Assembly: GCA_964587885.1 (NCBI GenBank)
Contig: CAZPME010000024.1
Span: 1 to 33,079 of the forward strand
Length of the DNA: 33,079 bases
Direction of reading: 5' to 3'
Source: UBA60 sp964587885
Lineage (GTDB): Archaea > Thermoplasmatota > Poseidoniia > Poseidoniales > Poseidoniaceae
The position numbers and the translations under genes are program-made. The notes below the pieces were generated by a model, which saw only the letters and a program-made list of their open reading frames with translations, had not been told where the DNA came from and made no database searches. Below are positions 16,377 to 23,163 of the stretch, in pieces (positions within the stretch are counted from its first letter, which is position 1; every line of letters begins with the position of its first letter).

Positions 16377-16590
16377 AATAATTTCTCCTTTTTATGCTAA
16401 GCCTCTTATCAATATCAGCCCAAATGGCCGTTTACAAACGTAAATCGGTGACAGCGCCAAAGCGCCGGTGAGTCGAAATTGAACCTATGGCTCAGCCCCA
16501 CCGAAAAGTTCCTCCTTATTCAAGCCGTCGAAATAATTTTGGTCGATGAGGTGGCGATGGCCTCAAAAAGCCGAATAATGTAGAGGAGGT

Positions 16591-17061
16591 GTGGCTGAGG
16601 ACGAAGTTCTAACCTTGGATGTGTTCAAGGGAACAGTTGAAGTGATGTTGACAGATGAGTTTTTGTCGCTTGATGAAAAGCGTTTAATCATTAAATTAGC
16701 AAATCAACTTGGACTTGGGCCTGATGAGCCCGCCATGGTGTATGAGGCAATTCGAGAAGGTCGTGAAATAAATGGCGGAAGGGCAATGAATAAAGGAGAA
16801 TGTATTCGTATCTTCACGAGAATGTATGAAGTCGCCATTATCAACGAATCGGTGTCGATCGATGAGGAAAATGTCCTTGCCCACCTACGCCATCATCTCA
16901 ATATTGAAGATGAGGATTATGAACAAGTGGTCGATGGATTAAAGAAAATTATCACCGAAAAATACGACGACAATATGGTCGGACTAATGCTCAATACTCT
17001 ATCTGACTCAGTCACCTTAGTGGGCCGCTTATTCGATAGTGTGCGCACCAAGAGCGCTTGA
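16591..17061 (+). CDS. TerB-like tandem-repeat protein
   Basis: A 156-aa acidic, all-helical cytoplasmic protein with an internal duplication. VMLTDEFLSLDEKRLIIKLA (about 18-37) parallels VAIINESVSIDEENVLAHLR (about 80-99); both have the acidic S(L/I)DE turn between helices that recalls the TerB/tellurite-resistance helical fold. The family call is by eye and tentative. The start is a GTG at 16591 directly after GAGGAGGT; this spacing is unusually short, and TTG at 16615 or GTG at 16621 would fit a ribosome site less well or trim the first helix. It is the first gene of a four-gene unit ending with mobA, and its stop overlaps the next start. Confidence 0.75.
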   Translation: MAEDEVLTLDVFKGTVEVMLTDEFLSLDEKRLIIKLANQLGLGPDEPAMVYEAIREGREINGGRAMNKGECIRIFTRMYEVAIINESVSIDEENVLAHLRHHLNIEDEDYEQVVDGLKKIITEKYDDNMVGLMLNTLSDSVTLVGRLFDSVRTKSA

Positions 17062-17699
17062 TTGTGGTGAGGTTGTTGTCCGATGCTTTGGACGACATTT
17101 TGTCCAAAGTTCATAGGAAGCAATTTTCTAAACCTAAACAATTGCTTGAAACATTAGCATCGGCATACACAATAGGTGCCCCCCCATTGATGTCAGTACC
17201 AATGACTGATTTGCTGAATGAGGCGGGTAAACATGCCTTTCATATCGGCACCCCAGACCCAGAAATGCGCCGTATAGCAGCGTGGATCTTCACTCAACTT
17301 GGTAGAAAGGATGGGCCTCTAGATAGGATAATCACTGCTCTTTGGCAAAGAGGTGGACGAGAAGATTTCAAATTAATCGCACTCTTGCTGGCTAATCGTG
17401 ATTATAGTGAAAGGAAAACTACTCCGTGGTCCGAGGTTTTTGACCTGCTCGGAAAAACACATTATTTTGCCCTAGAGGTTGTTCTAGAACTGTTTGAAGA
17501 AATTGCACGAGTCGGTCATCCCTTACCCGCTAACCAATCTTTGAAAACATGGGCCGAGCGAGGAAAAATTGAGCATCAATGTATAGTTCTACTACTTACC
17601 TTATCAAAGAATAATGATATCCATCGTGCATTAATTGTATCCGCCCCTGTCGGTGGAGAACTGTTTGAACGTATCCGCGACAGGTTACTTTCATCGTGA
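17058..17699 (+). CDS. Hypothetical helical protein in the mobA operon
   Basis: A 213-aa protein of unknown family. It is predicted by eye to be helical throughout, with paired helices such as DPEMRRIAAWIFTQLGR, LDRIITALWQRGGREDFKLI and HYFALEVVLELFEEIARVGH that look like HEAT/ARM-type repeats. No motif for catalysis or membrane insertion. The TTG at 17058 overlaps the preceding stop (ttga), typical of translational coupling; GTGs at 17064 and 17067 are alternatives. Position between a TerB-like gene and mobA suggests co-expression, not a known pathway. Confidence 0.72.
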   Translation: MIVVRLLSDALDDILSKVHRKQFSKPKQLLETLASAYTIGAPPLMSVPMTDLLNEAGKHAFHIGTPDPEMRRIAAWIFTQLGRKDGPLDRIITALWQRGGREDFKLIALLLANRDYSERKTTPWSEVFDLLGKTHYFALEVVLELFEEIARVGHPLPANQSLKTWAERGKIEHQCIVLLLTLSKNNDIHRALIVSAPVGGELFERIRDRLLSS

Positions 17700-17715
17700 T
17701 ATTGAAAATGCCCCT

Positions 17716-17946
17716 GTGATTAGGCATGGTATGGTCGAACGTTTTTTGCCAGCTGATGATCCGGTTCTAGAAGACGTATTGGTATGGACTGTACAACGAG
17801 ATGCGCAAGATATGGCGAGACTGTTGCAATGGCTACCAGAGGCCCGCTCAGTACGAGAACAAAGGGTGTTATTGCAAAAAATTCGGGCATTAGGTGATGA
17901 ATTAGAGCAGGCTATGGAAAAAATGGCTTCCCTACAACAGAGTTGA
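17716..17946 (+). CDS. Small hypothetical helical protein
   Basis: An open frame of 76 aa from GTG 17716 or 71 aa from ATG 17731; the frame is open further back to 17635, inside the previous gene. It has a helical, charged sequence, ending RALGDELEQAMEKMASLQQS, likely a coiled coil. Neither start has a strong ribosome site. It ends 4 bases before mobA. It could be a separate small gene or the out-of-frame C-terminus of the preceding protein after a frameshift; the tight packing and clean helical content argue that the frame is real. Confidence 0.6.
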   Translation: MIRHGMVERFLPADDPVLEDVLVWTVQRDAQDMARLLQWLPEARSVREQRVLLQKIRALGDELEQAMEKMASLQQS

Positions 17947-17950
17947 TTCG

Positions 17951-18553
17951 ATGTATTGTGGGCTAATATTAGCCGGCGGAGATTCATCTCGGATGGGGGA
18001 TGATAAAGCCAAAATGAATTTTGGGGGGAGGAGTTTGGCTGCTATCGCCGCCGAGAATTTGTATGTGGCTGGATGTGAAGACATTCTCGTTTCTACGCGG
18101 GATGGTATTCCTTGGCAAGATTGGAATCACTGTTTTGTCGCAGATACCGAGGGTTGGGTTGGGCCACAAGCAGGGCTATTCCCTACCTTATCGATGGCCG
18201 ATGAAATGGGTTGTAAATGGGTGCAACTTTCGCCCTGTGATTTACCATTGCTCAAACCCACCTTGTTCACTTTTCTTTATGGCCAAGTTTCCTCAAGCGA
18301 TACTGCTCTCATGCCCTATGGCCCCAATGGTGCTGAGCCCCTCTTGGCATTGGTTAGACCAAAGGAAATGTGCGATGCGCTATTGGCAACCAAAGATTTA
18401 GGGAAGAAAAGTATCTTCGCGGTTTTAGAAAGGATCGGTGCTAAACCTATTCCTTACACCGAAATCGCAGCGAATGGGATTGGTGAAAATGAATTTCTTA
18501 ATGCAAATACCCTAAGCGACCTAAGGGTTGCCGAATCATTGCTAGAACGGTAA
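17951..18553 (+). CDS. mobA: MobA-like molybdenum cofactor guanylyltransferase
   Basis: A 200-aa nucleotidyltransferase of the MobA/IspD-like fold, normal length. The GTP-binding loop is LILAGGDSSRMGDDKA (5-20) with Lys19; GPQAGLFPTL corresponds to the GPLAGI block; SPCDLPLL (94-101) carries the metal-binding Asp97; GAEPLLALVR and NANTLSDL match the family's late motifs. Expected reaction: transfer of GMP from GTP to molybdopterin-Mo, giving the guanine-dinucleotide cofactor. No other moa/moe genes or molybdoenzyme is in the window. The ATG at 17951 follows 4 bases after the previous stop; the 3' end overlaps the convergent ArsA-like gene by 12 bases. Confidence 0.88.
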   Translation: MYCGLILAGGDSSRMGDDKAKMNFGGRSLAAIAAENLYVAGCEDILVSTRDGIPWQDWNHCFVADTEGWVGPQAGLFPTLSMADEMGCKWVQLSPCDLPLLKPTLFTFLYGQVSSSDTALMPYGPNGAEPLLALVRPKEMCDALLATKDLGKKSIFAVLERIGAKPIPYTEIAANGIGENEFLNANTLSDLRVAESLLER

Positions 18554-19771
18554 ATGCAAAGTGAGGATTTCATCAGCATATTTTACCTCTACAAATTCAG
18601 CTCTACAGGTCTCTTCGAGAGGTAGTTTTTGCACCCTTCCGTCAATTGAAAGCGCAAGGTGCCCATCTATTTCAGTAACCTTAAGGAGATTTCTTTCGCA
18701 ATTTGGCACATGGATTTTTACCAAGGTATTGTCAGTTGTTTCCTCAACCACTAAGGTGCGCTGCAAGCGTAATGGTAATTGTTTACCGAGATAAACCTCC
18801 GATAAACCTACTTTAACCTCAGGTAGTTTACCATGCAATATTTCTCCCACCCTACGCAGACTGCTAATCCCATGAATATCTGAATTATCTAATTCAACTT
18901 GGGCGATTGCGATGGTTCCAAAACGACTGCGTAGGTTTTCAATATATGATTGCTCAGTGGCTCGACGGCTTTGCAAAAAATCGTGGTCTAAATCGGGTGT
19001 AATTCGATTAATAATTGCTCCTTCGACGGCAATTGAAAAATCGTTAAGGGCAGTCACCGCGCGTACACTCTCATCTACAGCCATCTTTTCGGGAATTGTA
19101 ACTAATGTGAATCCTGTGACCTTGGGGTCACACAATATTTTGCGGGTTGCAATTACTCGGGCCTGAAAACGATCAAGTTCATCCTGAATCGCAACCTCCT
19201 GTTTGCGACCAAATAACATACTCCTTATTCCCCCTGTAGTGCGGGCTAAACGAGCAATCCTACCACTCCATCCTTCAAGAATTTCTGGCAAGGAAAGAAA
19301 ACGTAATGTGTGGCCGGTTGGGGCAGTATCAAATACAATTACATCAAAACGAATATCCTCAAGATGTTTGAGTAGCCTATCGAATGCTAATGCTTCATCA
19401 AGACCGGGCAATAGAAGGTCTCCTGCTTTCAAATCTGAAAATTCCTCACTGATTTCATCTTTAGCTTGTGCGCCGAGAAACATGTCTAAACCACCCCCCA
19501 TCCCACCACTAAGGGCCTGAGATAATTTAGGCAACAATTCTCCCATTTGTCCCTCGGGGTCGAGTTCCAGCCCCCACAATCCAGCAACACCATCAACCGG
19601 TGTTGGTTCATTGGTTAATTGAAATTCTAATGAATCACTCGTTGAATGAGCTGGGTCGCTAGAGACCAATAGAGTTCGCAACCCTGCATCCGCCAACCAA
19701 ATTGCGGTAGCAGTTGCACAAGTTGTTTTGCCGACTCCGCCTTTGCCACCAAATAATAGTAAGCGCGCCAT
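18542..19771 (-). CDS. ArsA/Get3-type ATPase with C-terminal alpha-crystallin-like domain
   Basis: A 409-aa deviant-Walker P-loop ATPase. The P-loop GGKGGVGKTT (8-17) has the signature intradimer lysine, SSDPAHSTSDS (37-47) the switch I region, and FDTAPTGHTLRFLSLP (147-162) switch II. The N-terminal 310 residues match one ArsA/Get3 half. The last 75 residues (IHVPNCERNLLKVTEIDGHL to ILTLHLPF) look like the ArsA-HSP20 beta-sandwich extension found on many prokaryotic homologues. No CxxC metal pair or arsenite-binding cysteine trio is seen, and no ars genes are near, so arsenite export is unlikely; tail-anchored membrane protein targeting or another client-binding role is more plausible. ATG at 19771. 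It follows purN in the same direction with a 54-base gap. Confidence 0.9.
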   Translation of the reverse strand: MARLLLFGGKGGVGKTTCATATAIWLADAGLRTLLVSSDPAHSTSDSLEFQLTNEPTPVDGVAGLWGLELDPEGQMGELLPKLSQALSGGMGGGLDMFLGAQAKDEISEEFSDLKAGDLLLPGLDEALAFDRLLKHLEDIRFDVIVFDTAPTGHTLRFLSLPEILEGWSGRIARLARTTGGIRSMLFGRKQEVAIQDELDRFQARVIATRKILCDPKVTGFTLVTIPEKMAVDESVRAVTALNDFSIAVEGAIINRITPDLDHDFLQSRRATEQSYIENLRSRFGTIAIAQVELDNSDIHGISSLRRVGEILHGKLPEVKVGLSEVYLGKQLPLRLQRTLVVEETTDNTLVKIHVPNCERNLLKVTEIDGHLALSIDGRVQKLPLEETCRAEFVEVKYADEILTLHLPF

Positions 19772-19825
19772 TATGTGTAGGGATGAATTACTCCTTCAAG
19801 CGCTTGTCGCCGCGTCTATTACTCT

Positions 19826-20455
19826 TTAACTGAGGTTTCCGGTAGCAAAATCATCAATCGTTTGTGGGTATAGAACATGCTCAACTAACTTGACTCGTGA
19901 GGACAAACTGGCTTCGTTATCATCAGCAAATACTTCGACTTCTCGCTGAGATATTATCTTGCCACTATCCATACCTGCATCCACATAATGTACCGTGCAA
20001 CCAGTAATTTTGGCCTGTGCGGCTAAAACATCACGATGGGCGTGAGCACCTGGGAAATCCGGCAAAAGACTAGGGTGAATATTTAGCAACCGGCCTTCCC
20101 AATGATTGACAAACCATGGTGACAATATTCGCATATATCCTGAAAGAATTACCGCTTCAATGTTCAATTCAATGAGGCGGTTGTGAATCATTTCTTCATG
20201 TAAACGGCGAGCCTTGTCGCCTGAAATTTTTTCATCGTGAGGAAGTTCAATGACTTGTGATTTGACACCTAATTCCTCAGCGCGTATCATTCCCTCAACC
20301 CCTTCTTGATTTGAAATTACAATGGTGGTAATGTGTGCACAATCTTTGGATTGTTGATACTTTACTAGGGCCTCCATTCCAGAACCAGAGCCAGAAATGA
20401 GCACTGCTAATTTTAGCGGTTTTGAAAAATCAGCAACGCGCGGGGGGATAAACAT
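19826..20455 (-). CDS. purN: Phosphoribosylglycinamide formyltransferase (PurN)
   Basis: A 209-aa GAR transformylase, using 10-formyl-tetrahydrofolate in step 3 of purine synthesis. Blocks: LISGSGSGMEAL (19-30), where Gly replaces the usual Asn of SGSGSN; LSGYMRILSPWFV (104-116); LLNIHPSLLPDFPGAHAHRDVL (123-144) with the catalytic Asn125 and His127; and HYVDAGMDSGKII (156-168) with Asp163. All three catalytic residues are present. Many archaea use PurT instead, so this is a bacterial-type enzyme. The ATG at 20455 follows GAGAG. It is divergent from the DUF454 gene, with purH about 1 kb away on the same strand. Confidence 0.95.
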   Translation of the reverse strand: MFIPPRVADFSKPLKLAVLISGSGSGMEALVKYQQSKDCAHITTIVISNQEGVEGMIRAEELGVKSQVIELPHDEKISGDKARRLHEEMIHNRLIELNIEAVILSGYMRILSPWFVNHWEGRLLNIHPSLLPDFPGAHAHRDVLAAQAKITGCTVHYVDAGMDSGKIISQREVEVFADDNEASLSSRVKLVEHVLYPQTIDDFATGNLS

Positions 20456-20544
20456 CTCTCTCGCCTATGTTGGGGGAGATAGCGCTTGGTGATGAGGGTT
20501 AGCCTAATGATGCGTGTTATGTATATGAGGCATAAGGGGAGGTT

Positions 20545-21009
20545 GTGAACGAGGCAGACGAGCGGTTGAATAGCCTTGATGAAATTGTTGAGCGTTACGC
20601 GCGACAATCAACCCCTCGTCAGAGAATGAAATACATTGTACTGGGCTGGGTTTTCGTTGCCTTTGCAATAATTGGGATCGCAGTGCCCGGATGGCCTACT
20701 GTGTCATGGGCGGTTCCCGCAGCATATTTGTTTAGCATTTCAGATGAAAAATACTTTCGCTGGTCACTGACAAATAGATACTTTGGCCCTGCACTTTACG
20801 AATATTATGCAAGTGGAAAAACAGTCCCAAAGCATGCAAAGATTGGAATTATCGCAACAATAACTCTGATGTCAGCATTATCAATTTGGATTACGACCAT
20901 TGCCGGTGATCCAGGTTATGGACAAGTCGCCATCGCAATAATCTGGGCTATTGGCGTCTACTGGTTGGCAGTCAAAGTAAAAACACGCAGTCCATCTCAA
21001 AGTGAATAG
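20545..21009 (+). CDS. DUF454 (YbaN-like) inner membrane protein
   Basis: A 154-aa membrane protein. The DUF454 pattern is clear: GWVFVAFAIIGIAVPGWPTVSWAVPAAYLF followed by SDEKYFRWSLTNRYFGPALYEYY and a KTVPKHAK loop, shown here as family landmarks. Three or four transmembrane segments are predicted at about 30-48, 52-68, 98-117 and 124-144. The N-terminal 28 residues and C-terminal tail are hydrophilic. Function of the family is unknown. GTG start at 20545 with the ribosome site AGGGGAGGT. Divergent from purN; the 3' end overlaps the convergent VOC gene by 13 bases. Confidence 0.85.
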   Translation: MNEADERLNSLDEIVERYARQSTPRQRMKYIVLGWVFVAFAIIGIAVPGWPTVSWAVPAAYLFSISDEKYFRWSLTNRYFGPALYEYYASGKTVPKHAKIGIIATITLMSALSIWITTIAGDPGYGQVAIAIIWAIGVYWLAVKVKTRSPSQSE

Positions 21010-21416
21010 TCATTGCGTTCGTTGGTTTTATCGCTTAGATATTCAACGAACTCATACTCATTATTATCGTGGTCATAGAAATACCATCGTTTTCGGTGTG
21101 GGTGTTCCATATTTGCAAGACCCTGTTGATATCCAGCATCGTTCAATCGTTCAACCACCCCTGCTACATCTGCGACTACAAACCCCATGTGGTTGAATCC
21201 TTGATGCTGGTATGGAATGTGTGGCCCCCGCACTCGAGTACCTCGATCTTCGATGGCGATGTAAGTGGTCTCGGTTCCTAAGTGTACCCAATATCGACAT
21301 GCATCGCCTTCTCCCTTGCCGCGGATGGACAATTCTGGCATTGCGGTTTGTAGAAACTTGACGGTCTTTTCTACATCTGTCGATGTTATGTTAATGTGCT
21401 CAAGATATGGTTGCAT
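20997..21416 (-). CDS. VOC-superfamily (glyoxalase/bleomycin-resistance-like) protein
   Basis: A 139-aa single-domain VOC protein with two beta-alpha-beta-beta-beta modules. Module 1 starts YLEHINITSTDVEKTVKFLQ and module 2 starts FNHMGFVVADVAGVVERLNDAGY; each supplies a probable metal-binding His (His7 and the His of NHMGF). Acidic partners are in YIAIED and YEFVEY. FYDHDNNEYEFVEY is the typical last strand. The reaction (isomerase, dioxygenase or lyase) cannot be read. ATG at 21416. Lies 41 bases downstream of purH in the same direction, so it may be co-transcribed. Confidence 0.87.
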   Translation of the reverse strand: MQPYLEHINITSTDVEKTVKFLQTAMPELSIRGKGEGDACRYWVHLGTETTYIAIEDRGTRVRGPHIPYQHQGFNHMGFVVADVAGVVERLNDAGYQQGLANMEHPHRKRWYFYDHDNNEYEFVEYLSDKTNERNDYSL

Positions 21417-21457
21417 GTAATTCGCAGAACCTAATCACGGATAGTGATTACGCTTTC

Positions 21458-23095
21458 TTAGTGGCGAAATAATCGGTGGCCGGTGAATAACATCGCTATT
21501 CCTCGAGCATTTGCTTCAGCGATGACTTCGTCGTCGCGAATACTACCTCCTGGTTGAACTATTGCTGCCGCCCCAGCGGCTGCTGCTTGCTCAATTCCAT
21601 CCTTGAAAGGGAAAAATGCATCGCTAACCAGAGTGCTGCCCTTGGCAGCATCACCGGCGCGTCGTGCGGCAATTCGTACCGCTTCAACCCTACTAGTTTG
21701 CCCTGGCCCAATGCCAACAGTACGAGTCCCTTGCACTAATACGATAGCATTTGATTTGACTTGTTCACATATCCGTACACCAAATTTCATACTAGCAATT
21801 TGCTGTTCGCTTGGTTCAACGGTAGTCACTACCCTCGCCTTATCCCAATCAATTACTGGAGGTTCTTCGGTCTGAACCAACCATCCACCTTCAATCGGTT
21901 TACGCACAACTTGACGTGGAAGGTGAGTAAGTCGATTATTGGGGGATGATATTGTTAGTATTCTGCGGTTGGTCTTTTCCATAACAATGGATTTTGCTGC
22001 TTCAACATAAGCTGGAGCCATTAGCACTTCGAGGAAAAGTGGCCGTAGTGCTTCCGCGGTTGCAACCTCAAGTGGTTCATTAAAGCAGATGATTGAGCCG
22101 AATGCCGATTCAGGATCGCTGGCTAATGCTGATTCATAGGCTTCTACTTGGGTCGCACCAAGGGCTGCGCCACATGGATTGTTATGTTTGACTATTACAC
22201 AAGCATGGGGAGTCTTTGGCCATTCATCGGTAGACAAGGCACGACATAGACGTAAACATGAGTCGGCATCAGCATAATTGTTGTACGACATTGCTTTACC
22301 CCCTTCAACCTCGGCTGTAACCAGAGTTGCAGGTGATGATTCTGCACTGGCGCTAGGTTCGATATACAACGCAGCAGCTTGGTGAGAGTTTTCCCCATAT
22401 CTTAACACTTCAGAACGATATGCTGATTCAAGGAGTTGGGATGGTAAGCGGGCTGCCTGTTCATCGGTATCATCTGGCTCGGCCGGCGAACCAACCCAAC
22501 GATTGTGTAATTCAACTGCGATTGCAGAATCATATGCAGCAGTATGTTCAAACGCGGCCAAGGCCAATTGACGACGTAATTCTATCCCAACATTCGATAC
22601 TTCTTTTGCGGCCACTATCGTATTGATAATTTCCACATATGATTCTGGATTGCAGGCAATGATGACGTGGGCGTGGTTCTTGGCACTAGCACGTACCAAA
22701 GTTGGCCCGCCGATATCGACCATTTCCAATAATTCTGTGTCATCTAAAGGTGGGCGCTTGGCCGCGGCACTAGAAAAGTCATAGAGATTTACCGCAACTA
22801 CATGAATTGGCGAGTACCCAAGTTCGGCCAATCCTTTGACATCGTCAGCCCGTTCTAAACGTGCCAATAAAGGCGCATGGATTGCTGGATGGAGGCTTTT
22901 AACTCGGCCATCAAAACATTCGGGATGATTGGTGACCTCGCTAACATCAGTCACAGTAAGTCCTGATTCTCGCAAAATTTTCGCGGTACCACCCGTCGAT
23001 AGAATCTCAAATCCGAGTTTGGCCAATCCGGTGCCAAACTCAACTATTCCGGTCTTGTCGTAAACGCTGAGGAGCGCTCGCGGTCTCTCACTCAT
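21458..23095 (-). CDS. purH: Bifunctional AICAR formyltransferase / IMP cyclohydrolase
   Basis: A 545-aa PurH that completes IMP synthesis. The N-terminal cyclohydrolase (MGS-like) domain has SVYDKTGIVEF (10-20), STGGTAKIL (33-41), HPECFDGRVKSLHP (57-70) and the VNLYDF turn (102-107). The C-terminal transformylase has RYGENSHQAA (232-241), the catalytic lysine-histidine pair K303-H304 in IVKHNNPCGAA, GIGPGQTSRVEAV (461-473) and SDAFFPFKDGIEQAA (491-505). Both active sites seem intact. ATG at 23095. Same strand as the upstream thermosome gene (68 bases apart, with a small hairpin between) and the VOC gene downstream. Confidence 0.97.
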   Translation of the reverse strand: MSERPRALLSVYDKTGIVEFGTGLAKLGFEILSTGGTAKILRESGLTVTDVSEVTNHPECFDGRVKSLHPAIHAPLLARLERADDVKGLAELGYSPIHVVAVNLYDFSSAAAKRPPLDDTELLEMVDIGGPTLVRASAKNHAHVIIACNPESYVEIINTIVAAKEVSNVGIELRRQLALAAFEHTAAYDSAIAVELHNRWVGSPAEPDDTDEQAARLPSQLLESAYRSEVLRYGENSHQAAALYIEPSASAESSPATLVTAEVEGGKAMSYNNYADADSCLRLCRALSTDEWPKTPHACVIVKHNNPCGAALGATQVEAYESALASDPESAFGSIICFNEPLEVATAEALRPLFLEVLMAPAYVEAAKSIVMEKTNRRILTISSPNNRLTHLPRQVVRKPIEGGWLVQTEEPPVIDWDKARVVTTVEPSEQQIASMKFGVRICEQVKSNAIVLVQGTRTVGIGPGQTSRVEAVRIAARRAGDAAKGSTLVSDAFFPFKDGIEQAAAAGAAAIVQPGGSIRDDEVIAEANARGIAMLFTGHRLFRH

Positions 23096-23139
23096 CGGTT
23101 GCCCCGTACTGAGTCGAGGTGAGTGTACCTAATCAAGCA

Positions 23140-23152
23140 AACCCTGCGGGTT
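23140..23152 (-). terminator. Possible weak terminator or leader hairpin between thermosome gene and purH
   Basis: aaccc-tgc-gggtt, a 5-bp stem, lies 12 bases after the thermosome stop on the minus strand and 45 bases before purH. It is followed by a T-containing but not pure U tract. It could equally be a leader element of purH. Confidence 0.25.
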
Positions 23153-23163
23153 AGTGGATGATA

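Noticed and set aside
16431..16475. Possible small RNA between dnaG and the TerB-like gene (tttac-aaac-gtaaa and repeated agcgcc)
   Set aside because: No complete C/D or H/ACA box set and only short stems; not enough to call an RNA gene.
16578..16583. Minimal start-stop (atgtag) just before the TerB-like gene
   Set aside because: A two-codon frame before a ribosome site is easily chance; no repeated pattern in other leaders.
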